Assembly: GCA_910587515.1 (NCBI GenBank)
Contig: CAJULW010000001.1
Location: forward strand, 1-36,947
DNA: 36,947 bases
DNA from: an uncultured Duncaniella sp.
GTDB lineage: Bacteria; Bacteroidota; Bacteroidia; Bacteroidales; Muribaculaceae
Direction: 5' to 3'
Below, piece after piece: positions 24,379-32,241 of this stretch. How positions within the stretch are numbered: the stretch's first letter is position 1; every line of letters starts with the position of its first letter. The notes beneath the pieces were generated by a model that was given only the letters and a program-made list of their open reading frames with translations, had not been told where the DNA came from and searched no databases. Position numbers and translations under genes: made by a program.

Positions 24379-24948
24379 ATGGAACCTAAAAACGTCCTTT
24401 CTATAAATAAGCGCGCTGAATTTCGTCAATGGCTTGCTGAGAACAGTGTTGGGGAAACCGAATGCTGGGTTGCGGTGAAGCGGGGGAAGAAACCTTCGTT
24501 AGACCTGTTGTGGTATCTTGACGCTGTGGAGGAGGCCTTGTGTTTCGGATGGATAGATTCAACGGTCAAGAATATAGATGGTGTTACGCTCCAACGTTTT
24601 GGCAGAAGAGCGAAAAACAGTAGTTGGACGGAACTGAATAAAGAACGATGCCGACGCTTGGATGCGCTCGGTCTGATGACGGAAAGAGGCCGCAATGCGT
24701 GTCCTGATCTTTCCGCTGAATTTGAAATTGATCCGGAGCTTCTCGATACGTTCAAGGCCAATGCTGAAGCCTGGGATAATTTCACGACTTTTCACCCGCT
24801 TTATCAAAGAGTGAGGATCGACACTATCCAAAGAAATAAATCCAACCGCGAATTGTTTGTCAGCCGGTTGGCGAAATTGATTGATGCAAGCGAAAAGGGG
24901 GTAATGATAGGAGACTGGAACGATAACGGTCGCTTGCTTGACTATTAA
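24379..24948 (+). CDS. YdeI / OmpD-associated family protein
   Basis: A 189-residue protein of the YdeI family. ECWVAVKRGKKPSLDLLWYL, DAVEEALCFGWIDSTVK and TLQRFGRRAKNSSWTELNKE are characteristic. The molecular function is poorly known. I chose the ATG at 24379, as the upstream extension is not family-like. The following GNAT gene starts three bases after its stop, so they probably share a transcript. Confidence 0.85.
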   Translation: MEPKNVLSINKRAEFRQWLAENSVGETECWVAVKRGKKPSLDLLWYLDAVEEALCFGWIDSTVKNIDGVTLQRFGRRAKNSSWTELNKERCRRLDALGLMTERGRNACPDLSAEFEIDPELLDTFKANAEAWDNFTTFHPLYQRVRIDTIQRNKSNRELFVSRLAKLIDASEKGVMIGDWNDNGRLLDY

Positions 24949-24951
24949 CTT

Positions 24952-25413
24952 ATGGTTGAGTTGGATATGTTATATAAAATAGAACGATGCCGTGATTATT
25001 ACACGCTCGCTGAGGTGTGGTTTGCGTCTGTAAAGGCTACCCATGATTTTCTTTCCGATGAAGATTTGAATTATTACCATGAGCGGGTTCCTGTGCTTTA
25101 TATGCCTAATGTGGATATATACGCTATCAGGGATGCGGAAGGTGCTTGGCGCTCATTTATAGGCCTAAGCGGTGATATGATTGAGATGCTGTTCGTTCAT
25201 CCGGATTCGATGGGAAGGGGTTATGGCACTGCTTTGCTCAGGTTTGCAGTCAAAGAAATGTGTGTGCGAAAAGTAGATGTAAACGAACAGAATTTACGGG
25301 CCTTGCGCTTCTATCGGAAGCATGGATTTGAGATTTTCGGTCGTGACGATGTAGACAGCGAGGGGAAAATGTATCCGATATTACATTTGATTTATAAGGA
25401 CAAAACGTTATAA
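24952..25413 (+). CDS. GNAT family N-acetyltransferase
   Basis: A 153-residue acetyltransferase. EMLFVHPDSMGRGYGTALLR is the acetyl-CoA loop and VNEQNLRALRFYRKHGFEIF is the C-terminal motif. VWFASVKATHDFLSDEDLNY points to the YjaB/PhnO-like branch. The substrate is unknown. It is the sixth acetyltransferase-type gene in the window when the dead Vat-like and the CAT-like genes are counted. Confidence 0.9.
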   Translation: MVELDMLYKIERCRDYYTLAEVWFASVKATHDFLSDEDLNYYHERVPVLYMPNVDIYAIRDAEGAWRSFIGLSGDMIEMLFVHPDSMGRGYGTALLRFAVKEMCVRKVDVNEQNLRALRFYRKHGFEIFGRDDVDSEGKMYPILHLIYKDKTL

Positions 25414-25529
25414 GAGTCGCTGAAAAAATTCTCGTTAAGTCGATGATAGGAATTAACCGTTATATGTTAATTAATTTTACCATCTGCTTAAATTTTTAAT
25501 ATACTCTTGATTCGTGATTAAAAAATGAC

Positions 25530-25559
25530 GTCCGGCTTCGATCGAATGCGAGGCCGGAC
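25530..25559 (-). terminator. Terminator of the TonB-C gene
   Basis: GTCCGGCTTCG at 25530-25540 pairs with CGAGGCCGGAC at 25549-25559 through one G-T pair, around an 8-base loop. On the minus strand CATTTTTTAATC follows directly, which is a proper U-tract for the minus-strand gene ending at 25628. It may also stop reading from the GNAT gene on the plus strand. Confidence 0.8.
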
Positions 25560-25627
25560 ACATAGTAGTCATAGTTTTTGTTTGCTTAGAATTATTGAAG
25601 TGGAGTCGTATCTGGGATGGTTGTCGC

Positions 25628-26074
25628 CTATGGCTTTTTATTTTTGTCCATGGCGAATGTTATCGGGATTACGCATTCGAACTTTATCGGTTTGCCGTTC
25701 TTGGTCGCCGGTATGAAACGAGGTAGGTCGAGCAGAGCGAGTTCGACTGCGTCGTTAAGTTCGATCCATTTACCCTTGACGATTTTGACATTTTTGACTT
25801 TGCCTTTTTCGTTGATGGTGAATTTGGCGACCACGCGGTCCGTGACATTGTTTTTAGATGCTATTTTAGGATAGACCACTCGTGATTTTATAGCGTGTAT
25901 CAGACCTTTCATGCCTCCGTAAAACTGCGGATACTCGTCCAAACTTTCGTTCGTTTTGCCGGAATCGACCTTTGTTGTGTGTTCAGGAATGTAGATCGGC
26001 ATCATCGGGGGCTTTTTTGCAGGGCAGATGATGAATACGGAGACGAGGCAGAATAATAGCAGTAAGCGTTTCAT
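25628..26074 (-). CDS. Small exported TonB C-terminal domain protein
   Basis: A 148-residue protein with a signal peptide (RLLLLFCLVSVFIICPA) and a TonB C-terminal domain at about 55-145: YPKIASKNNVTDRVVAKFTI, EKGKVKNVKIVKG and PRFIPATKNGKPIKFECVIP. There is no long proline-rich spacer or clear membrane anchor, so it is a free periplasmic TonB-C protein rather than a full TonB. The role is unclear; such proteins are common in Bacteroidota. It is monocistronic with its own terminator. Confidence 0.82.
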   Translation of the reverse strand: MKRLLLLFCLVSVFIICPAKKPPMMPIYIPEHTTKVDSGKTNESLDEYPQFYGGMKGLIHAIKSRVVYPKIASKNNVTDRVVAKFTINEKGKVKNVKIVKGKWIELNDAVELALLDLPRFIPATKNGKPIKFECVIPITFAMDKNKKP

Positions 26075-26276
26075 AAATATAGAAAGTGTTTGTATGGATT
26101 GTGGCTTGCCCGGATTGTCTGTGTTAAAACAGGATTCCGTATGCGAAATTTTTGCAAAGTTAAAAAAAACAGCCAGTTATATTTTAGCGGATTATATGTT
26201 TTACAACATAAGCACTGTGAACGGGATACTTGTGTTGTAAGCGGTTGTGTATGGTTGGTGGTTGTCGGAGCTTTTC

Positions 26277-26307
26277 TTTCGTGGTGTCGATTAATTTGCT
26301 AATTTTG
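26277..26307 (+). promoter_or_regulatory. Promoter of tsaD
   Basis: TAATTTTG at 26300-26307 matches the -7 consensus, and TTTC at 26277-26280 is a near-match -33 box with 19 bases between. The tsaD ATG follows 24 bases later. Confidence 0.6.
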
Positions 26308-26331
26308 TAACATAAAAAACAGCTTCTAACT

Positions 26332-27348
26332 ATGAGCGTGATTATATTGGGAATAGAATCGTCATGCGACGATACATCGGCCGCTGTCATCCGTGACGGA
26401 GTGTTGTTGAGTAATGTCATAGCCTCTCAGCAAGTACATGCTGAATTCGGTGGAGTTGTGCCGGAGCTTGCGTCGCGGGCTCATCAGCAGAATATCGTGC
26501 CTGTCGTGGACACGGCCTTGAAACGTGCCGGGGTTGCCAAAGAGGATTTGAGCGCGATTGGATTCACTCGCGGCCCGGGACTGCTCGGCTCCTTGCTCGT
26601 CGGGACAAGTTTTGCAAAGGGGCTGTCGCTTGGACTGCGTAAACCGATTGTCGACGTGAATCATCTCCATGGCCATGTCCTGTCTCATTTTATCAGACGC
26701 AAAGAGGATGACGATGTGCCTGAATATCCGTTTATATGTCTGCTTGTGTCAGGAGGCAACAGCCAGATTGTCCTTGTCAGAAATTATAATGATATGGAGA
26801 TTCTTGGTCAGACGATAGATGATGCTGCCGGTGAGGCATTTGACAAGTGCGCCAAGGTGATGGGGCTTCCTTATCCCGGAGGTCCGCATATAGATCGTCT
26901 TGCAGCTGAGGGCGATGCGTCCCGGTTTAAATTCGCCAAACCGCACATTCCGGGACTTGACTATAGCTTCAGCGGGCTTAAGACTTCGTTCCTGTATACT
27001 TTGAGAGATTGCCTTAAGGAGGATAAGGATTTTATCGAAAACAACAAGGCTGATCTCGCGGCGTCGCTCCAGCGGACAATAATAGAGATATTGATGGATA
27101 AGCTTGACAAGGCGGTCAGGCAGACCGGGGTTCGTACGGTGGCTATAGGAGGCGGTGTGTCGGCCAATTCCGGAGTCAGAGATGCCGTGGCTGCATATTG
27201 TTCCGGCCGTGGCCTGAAGGCTTTTATCCCGGAGCGTGTGTTTACAACTGACAATGCGGCCATGGTCGCGATCGCGGCATATTACAAATATCTTGACGGT
27301 CAGTTCTGCCGATACGACGAAGTGCCTTATGCGAGGGTGACAGTTTGA
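26332..27348 (+). CDS. tsaD: tRNA N6-threonylcarbamoyladenosine synthase catalytic subunit TsaD
   Basis: A 338-residue, normal-length TsaD. It starts with LGIESSCDDTSAAVIRDG, has the metal-binding pair His111 and His115 (NHLHGHVLSHF), the nucleotide-binding SGGNSQIVLV, and PYPGGPHIDRLAAEGDASRF. The enzyme moves the threonylcarbamoyl group from the TsaC/TsaB product to A37 of ANN-decoding tRNAs, in the cytosol with TsaB and TsaE. It is followed after 26 bases by cinA and is probably co-transcribed with it. Confidence 0.97.
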   Translation: MSVIILGIESSCDDTSAAVIRDGVLLSNVIASQQVHAEFGGVVPELASRAHQQNIVPVVDTALKRAGVAKEDLSAIGFTRGPGLLGSLLVGTSFAKGLSLGLRKPIVDVNHLHGHVLSHFIRRKEDDDVPEYPFICLLVSGGNSQIVLVRNYNDMEILGQTIDDAAGEAFDKCAKVMGLPYPGGPHIDRLAAEGDASRFKFAKPHIPGLDYSFSGLKTSFLYTLRDCLKEDKDFIENNKADLAASLQRTIIEILMDKLDKAVRQTGVRTVAIGGGVSANSGVRDAVAAYCSGRGLKAFIPERVFTTDNAAMVAIAAYYKYLDGQFCRYDEVPYARVTV

Positions 27349-27374
27349 AAACCATTATTAAAATCAGATAGCCA

Positions 27375-28646
27375 ATGCAGGTTTCGGTTATTGTTATCGG
27401 AGACGAGCTTTTGCTCGGTCAGGTGATAGATACGAATTCGGGTGATATCGCCCGCCATATAGCTCCTTACGGATGGGAGGTTAACGATGTGCAGACTGTT
27501 GGCGACGACGCTGTAGAGATCAGTCGGGCTATTGACCGGGCTTTCCGGTTGAGCGACGTAGTGTTGACCACCGGAGGCCTCGGCCCTACGAAGGATGACA
27601 TCACAAAAGGTGTGCTTCGCGATTATTTCGGAGGAGAACTCGTGGAAGATGCTTCGGTGCTTGAAAATGTCAGGGACATAGTGAGTCGTCGCGGATTTAG
27701 TCTCAACAAGCTTACAGCCGCCCAAGCTATAGTCCCGACTTCGTGCCGGGTTATACAGAACCGGGTGGGGACGGCTCCTGTTATGTGGTTCGAGAAAGAC
27801 GGAAAAATTCTCGTGGCCATGCCGGGAGTGCCTTTTGAGACAAGAGAAATGTTTCAGAGCGAAGTGTTCCCGCAGCTGAGAGACAGATATGATTCAGATA
27901 TAGATATAGAACATGCGGTTCTGATGGTCACGGACTATACTGAAAGTGCTCTTGCGGAAAAAATAGCTTCATGGGAGGACGCATTGCCACCGTATTTTCA
28001 TCTCGCGTATCTGCCTAAACCTGGGCTTATACGTCTGCGCATCGACGGTGCACATGCTGACAAGGCATTTATAAAGTCTGAGGTCAATCGCGCGTCCGAG
28101 GAATTGAAAGAAATGCTTGGTGATGCGGTGATAGCGGATGATGATCTTTCGCCTGCGGAGATATTATTGGCGGAATGTAGGCGGAGAGGTCTACTTCTTG
28201 CTACAGCGGAGAGTTGTACGGGCGGAAATATAGCCCATGAACTGACACTTGTGCCTGGTTCGTCGGATGTGTTCGTCGGTTCGGTCGTGGCATATTCAAA
28301 TGAAGTGAAGACCGGGCTCCTCGGTGTCAGTAAGAAGACACTTGCTGATTGCGGGGCTGTAAGCGTGGAAGTGGTACGCGAAATGGCTGAGGGCGCATTG
28401 GCGGTGACCGGTGCGCAGATTTCCATCGCGACGAGCGGAATCGCAGGTCCCGGAGGCGGGAGCGAGGACAAACCTGTCGGAACGGTATGTATCTCGGTCG
28501 CTGTTTCATCTGCTTGCGGATTGACAGTCTGTGAGGCGGAGAGGCATTATTTTCCGGGCAATCGCGGCCGGGTGATAGACGCTTCGACAACGCGTGGATT
28601 GATCAGGGGCATAAAGTTGCTCAGGCGTCTTGACGCAGATGTGTGA
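27375..28646 (+). CDS. cinA: CinA: MoCF-like domain plus nicotinamide-nucleotide amidohydrolase
   Basis: A 423-residue, two-domain CinA. The N-terminal molybdopterin-binding-like domain (about 1-170) has VIVIGDELLLGQVIDTNSGD and VVLTTGGLGPTKDD. The C-terminal PncC domain (about 258-415) has LATAESCTGGNIAHELTLVP and SIATSGIAGPGGGSEDKPVG. The C-terminal domain recycles nicotinamide mononucleotide to nicotinic acid mononucleotide. The fused form is the normal one in this phylum. It lies 35 bases before the pectinesterase gene. Confidence 0.95.
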   Translation: MQVSVIVIGDELLLGQVIDTNSGDIARHIAPYGWEVNDVQTVGDDAVEISRAIDRAFRLSDVVLTTGGLGPTKDDITKGVLRDYFGGELVEDASVLENVRDIVSRRGFSLNKLTAAQAIVPTSCRVIQNRVGTAPVMWFEKDGKILVAMPGVPFETREMFQSEVFPQLRDRYDSDIDIEHAVLMVTDYTESALAEKIASWEDALPPYFHLAYLPKPGLIRLRIDGAHADKAFIKSEVNRASEELKEMLGDAVIADDDLSPAEILLAECRRRGLLLATAESCTGGNIAHELTLVPGSSDVFVGSVVAYSNEVKTGLLGVSKKTLADCGAVSVEVVREMAEGALAVTGAQISIATSGIAGPGGGSEDKPVGTVCISVAVSSACGLTVCEAERHYFPGNRGRVIDASTTRGLIRGIKLLRRLDADV

Positions 28647-28681
28647 AATTGAATAAAAATATACATATACCATAGAATACC

Positions 28682-30190
28682 ATGAAAAAAATTGGATTTA
28701 TTTTAGGGATGTTGGCAATAGGTTCTATATCCTGTATGGCCAAGCATGTGAAGCCGGTGTTGATCCCCGTCCCAGGCTCTGAAAATGTCAATGTGGATAC
28801 TCGTCTGACTATTCGTTTCGGTTCTGAACCGACAGTGTGCGATAAAGGGATGATACGTATTTTTGATGCTTCCACAGACCTTGTGGTCGATAGTCTTGAT
28901 ATGTCGATTCCGGCCGGACCGACTGAGCCTACAAAATTACCGAAAGCACCGTATACGTTGAAGCCTTACGTCTATGATCAGCCGTGGCATACGAACGCGA
29001 CCATAAAACCAGGTAGCCCCTCTGGCACAGCGGCCCCGACTTCGGATAAATATCAACTCAATATTATAGGCGGCTTTACAGATGCCTTTCATTTCTATCC
29101 GGTGATAACCAGTGGCAATACAGCTGAGATATATCCGCATAACAACATGCTTGAGTATGGCAAGACATATTATGTCACTGTCGATCCGGATGTTTTCATG
29201 TTTGGCGGTAAAAAATTCAAAGGCGTCTCCAAGAAAGACGGATGGCGTTTTACCGTCAAATCCCAGGCGCCTTCGAAGGATGTGCACCGGATCGTCGTTT
29301 CGGCTGACGGCACCGGTGATTTCAATACTGTGCAGGGTGCGATGGATTTTATCCCTGAATTTACGAAAGATTCCTATACAGTATTCGTGAAAAACGGTGA
29401 TTACGAGGAATTGGTATATTTCAGAAACAAAAGCAATGTTACGATAGAAGGGGAGAGCCGCGACGGGGTCTACATCCATTATCCTAACAACGAGGTATTT
29501 AATCCGCATCCGTTTGACGTGAGCACAAATGAATGGGCCGGAACATTTCCTTCCCGTAGAGCTCCGTTTATGATGGATAACTGTCGTGATATGGTGTTGC
29601 GTAATTTTACGGTCGCGACTACGTGTAAAGGACAGGCGGAAGGTTTGTTGATTATGGGTGAGCGTAATATCGTAAAGGATGTTACAGTGATAGGCGACGG
29701 TGACGCGTTGCAGGTCAATGGTTCGGTGTATTTGGAAAATTGCCGGATTGATGGTGGCGGTGATACCGTTCTCGGACGTGGACCGGCTTTTTTCAAGAAT
29801 TGTACATTGCTGTCGAGAGGACCGTTTGCTTACATACGTAACGGAAGTGCCAATCATGGCAATGTTTTTGTGGATTGCACGTTTATCGGTAAATCTCCTC
29901 GCGCGGTGTTTGCGCGGACCAATGGCACCTACCCTCATTGTGAGTTTGTTTTGATAGATTGTGTACTTGACAATATTCCTGATGAGGGATGGGAGGGTAT
30001 AACAAGAGGCCCGTATGAATATGTGCGTTTCTGGGAGTATAACAGTCGTTGTCCCGATGGAACTCCTGTTGATCTGAGTCGTCGGGCCGAAGGTTCAAAA
30101 GTATTGACCATGGAAACTGACGGTTCAATCGTAAGAGCTTACAGCAATCCGGAATTTGTGCTTGGCTGGACGCCGGGTCAAGTCCGTTAA
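28682..30190 (+). CDS. Secreted pectin methylesterase (CE8) with N-terminal Ig-like region
   Basis: A 502-residue exported protein. Residues 1-20 are a signal peptide and about 22-195 an Ig-like region (SbsA/Big_5 style, ENVNVDTRLTIRFGSEP). The rest is a right-handed beta-helix pectinesterase starting at RIVVSADGTGDFNTVQGAMD. Catalytic Asp341 (GDGDALQVNG), Asp361 (GGGDTVLGRG), Arg412 (AVFARTNG) and Gln318 (KGQAEGLL) are present. The second oxyanion Gln, normally QD, is Gly340. It removes methyl esters from pectin, allowing later lyase attack. No pectin lyase or SusCD pair lies nearby. Confidence 0.87.
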   Translation: MKKIGFILGMLAIGSISCMAKHVKPVLIPVPGSENVNVDTRLTIRFGSEPTVCDKGMIRIFDASTDLVVDSLDMSIPAGPTEPTKLPKAPYTLKPYVYDQPWHTNATIKPGSPSGTAAPTSDKYQLNIIGGFTDAFHFYPVITSGNTAEIYPHNNMLEYGKTYYVTVDPDVFMFGGKKFKGVSKKDGWRFTVKSQAPSKDVHRIVVSADGTGDFNTVQGAMDFIPEFTKDSYTVFVKNGDYEELVYFRNKSNVTIEGESRDGVYIHYPNNEVFNPHPFDVSTNEWAGTFPSRRAPFMMDNCRDMVLRNFTVATTCKGQAEGLLIMGERNIVKDVTVIGDGDALQVNGSVYLENCRIDGGGDTVLGRGPAFFKNCTLLSRGPFAYIRNGSANHGNVFVDCTFIGKSPRAVFARTNGTYPHCEFVLIDCVLDNIPDEGWEGITRGPYEYVRFWEYNSRCPDGTPVDLSRRAEGSKVLTMETDGSIVRAYSNPEFVLGWTPGQVR

Positions 30191-30224
30191 TGCTTCTTAA
30201 TCCTTCAACTATACTTTAAGAAAC

Positions 30225-30283
30225 AGCGTTTTAGAGAGGAAGGGGAGAAAATCTTCCCATTTGAAATCTAAAACGCTATTTTT
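30225..30283 (+). promoter_or_regulatory. Terminator-like hairpin touching the thioredoxin start codon
   Basis: AGCGTTTTAGA at 30225-30235 pairs exactly with TCTAAAACGCT at 30267-30277, and an inner stem GGGGAGA / TCTTCCC caps it. ATTTTT (30278-30283) follows and runs directly into the ATG at 30284. It looks like a Rho-independent terminator for the pectinesterase gene but occupies the whole leader of the thioredoxin gene. It could act as an attenuator or a translational lid. Confidence 0.75.
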
Positions 30284-30577
30284 ATGGATTATAAGAACTT
30301 AATTGAGTCAGCTCCGGTTGTCTTGGTGGAATTTTACGCTTCATGGTGTCCTCATTGCCAACGTATGATGCCGGTTGTCGCGCAGGTCAAAGAACGAATT
30401 GCCGGGCGTGCCGAGATCAAGCAGATTGATATAGACGAGAACAATGATATTGCTGACGAGCTTGGCGTGAAAACAGTTCCAACGTTTATCGTATATAAGA
30501 ATGGCCGAGAGCAGTGGCGTCAGAGTGGAGAAATCGACGGTGATATGCTTGTCAGGAAAGTTGAAGCCTGTTTGTAG
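30284..30577 (+). CDS. Small cytosolic thioredoxin-like protein with CPHC active site
   Basis: A 97-residue thioredoxin fold. The active site is WCPHC at 21-25 in place of the usual WCGPC. The cis-Pro loop (GVKTVPTFIVYKNG) is intact. No signal peptide is present, so it is cytosolic. The Pro-His dipeptide is that of DsbA and usually makes the disulfide more oxidising; the actual potential is unknown. The start is fixed by the standard N-terminal strand, although the leader is a hairpin with no ribosome site. Confidence 0.9.
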   Translation: MDYKNLIESAPVVLVEFYASWCPHCQRMMPVVAQVKERIAGRAEIKQIDIDENNDIADELGVKTVPTFIVYKNGREQWRQSGEIDGDMLVRKVEACL

Positions 30578-30614
30578 GTGTGTCCTGTTTCAAAGTTAAA
30601 GGGTAATAAACTGT

Positions 30615-30648
30615 CATTCCCTGTAGCGATCAATCGCTACAGGGAATG
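30615..30648. terminator. 16-bp perfect hairpin downstream of the thioredoxin gene
   Basis: CATTCCCTGTAGCGAT at 30615-30630 and ATCGCTACAGGGAATG at 30633-30648 are exact complements with two bases between. It sits between the convergent thioredoxin and GH57 genes. The stem is strong but there is no U-run on either strand, so the terminator role is probable, not proven. Confidence 0.65.
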
Positions 30649-30725
30649 CTCATATTTATATAAAGTTTTATGATAGTATCCTTATTTCTATTGATTATTT
30701 TAATAGATCAAGGTACGTGTTGTTG

Positions 30726-32195
30726 TCAGGCATCTGTCTCCGGTTCTGATTTTTTAGCTTTGGCGGTTTTGGCTTTTGTTGCCTTGGGCTGTTTTTCCGC
30801 TTTAGGAACTTTGGGCTTACATACGCGTTTTGTTACTTTTGTCTCTTTGCTCTCCGATGCCGCCGGTTTGTCGCGGAGGAGGTGTTCTTCGTTGAAGTGC
30901 TCGATGTTTTTCCTCATTGATTCGGCTTCTTTATTTAGCACCTCTATTTCCCGCTCCTGATTTCTGATGGTTGTCAGGAGTGAACTTAGTTCCTCGTTGT
31001 CGATTGACATGGGATATTGTTCTTCTACGCGTACAATGAAGTCGGCAAGCACATTCATGTAGTTTGTAAATGCGTCGAAAGGAGTGTCGTATGGTGAGAA
31101 CTGAGAGTGGACAGAGCCGTCGTGCATGTTTTTGGTCGACATGTAGAAGAAATGGTCCGCAGCCTGAAGATAGAGCCAGTCTTGCTTTAGACGGCGATCC
31201 TCGCACAGACGTACGCGTTCGCTGACCGAATAAAGTTTGTTGAAAGCTTCGTTCTGCAACTTGTTGCCAAGCCATGCAGAAGTGTCGCGAGCTTCGTCTG
31301 CCCATGATATTGGGTGGAGAACAGACAGTTCAGCTATCGGTTTGAGTTTGCCGACAGCGGTCGACGGAGTCCAGAATTCTATTCCGCGTTCCTCTGCGAA
31401 TCGAGGAAGGGCTTCGAGGAATTGGAAAATACCTGTTTCCCGTGGCTGGAAGTCTCCGAAGACTTCGAGATTCATGAACAGGTTGACAATCTGTTCTTCT
31501 GCGGGAGTAGATGCGATCCAGTCGATATATTTATCTGCGGTGAGCGGATATTCTTCCCAAGCTGTATTGCTGAAGCGGTCGGAGATGTCGTCACTGAACT
31601 TGTCGTTTTTGAGCAGTATTTTGAGTTTGGGAGCAGAAGCGGCATTGTAGACATAATTAGGCGATTTCCATCCGAGTATATGTTTAGCCCCTTCGGTGAT
31701 GACACCCTTGTAGCCCATTGACAGTATCTGTGGCGCGAGTTCGTCACTGTATATCAATTCTGTGTTGCGGAGCACTTTTGGTGTCTGGCCGAATAGTTCT
31801 TTTATTTTTTCGTCATGGGCTTTTACTTGATTCGCGAATTCTTCCTGGTCGGCAAGCGATGAGAGGGAGTGGGCGTATGTCTCAGCGAGAAATTCGACGC
31901 ATCCTGTTTCAGCCAGCTTTTTTAGCAAATCGATAAATTCGGGTACGTATTGTTCAAATTGCTCAAGTGCCGTGCCTGTTACAGACAATGCGCATTTGAA
32001 TTTACCCTTTGAAGCCTCTATCATACGCAGAAGCGATTCCGCAGCCGGAATATAGCTACGGTGTGCTATCCGGCTTACGATATCGTCGTTGGCGAAGTCG
32101 TCGTAATAATAATGGTCGTTACCTATGTCGAAGAAGCGATATCTTTTCAGACGGAATGGCTGATGGATCTGAAAATAGAAACAAATTGCTTTCAT
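30726..32195 (-). CDS. GH57 family alpha-amylase-like enzyme with lysine-rich tail
   Basis: A 489-residue protein. The first 410 residues are a GH57 catalytic barrel (ICFYFQIHQPFRLKRYRFFD, EFLAETYAHSLSSLADQEEF, NLFMNLEVFGDFQPRETGIF and, near the end, FFYMSTKNMHDGSVHSQFSP). Residues about 408-440 form a coiled coil, and about 450-489 are a Lys/Ala/Pro-rich tail (KVTKRVCKPKVPKAEKQPKA). No signal peptide is seen, so it acts in the cytosol, probably on glycogen or maltodextrin. It is the last gene of the GH133-GT-GH57 operon. Confidence 0.9.
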   Translation of the reverse strand: MKAICFYFQIHQPFRLKRYRFFDIGNDHYYYDDFANDDIVSRIAHRSYIPAAESLLRMIEASKGKFKCALSVTGTALEQFEQYVPEFIDLLKKLAETGCVEFLAETYAHSLSSLADQEEFANQVKAHDEKIKELFGQTPKVLRNTELIYSDELAPQILSMGYKGVITEGAKHILGWKSPNYVYNAASAPKLKILLKNDKFSDDISDRFSNTAWEEYPLTADKYIDWIASTPAEEQIVNLFMNLEVFGDFQPRETGIFQFLEALPRFAEERGIEFWTPSTAVGKLKPIAELSVLHPISWADEARDTSAWLGNKLQNEAFNKLYSVSERVRLCEDRRLKQDWLYLQAADHFFYMSTKNMHDGSVHSQFSPYDTPFDAFTNYMNVLADFIVRVEEQYPMSIDNEELSSLLTTIRNQEREIEVLNKEAESMRKNIEHFNEEHLLRDKPAASESKETKVTKRVCKPKVPKAEKQPKATKAKTAKAKKSEPETDA

Positions 32196-32241
32196 GATGA
32201 TTCTTATGTTGTTGCGGCACGGAAATTATGGTCCCGGGCCT

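Noticed and set aside
28937..29938. A 333-codon open frame antisense to the pectinesterase gene
   Set aside because: It lies wholly opposite a confident CE8 gene, has low-complexity basic composition and no family signature.
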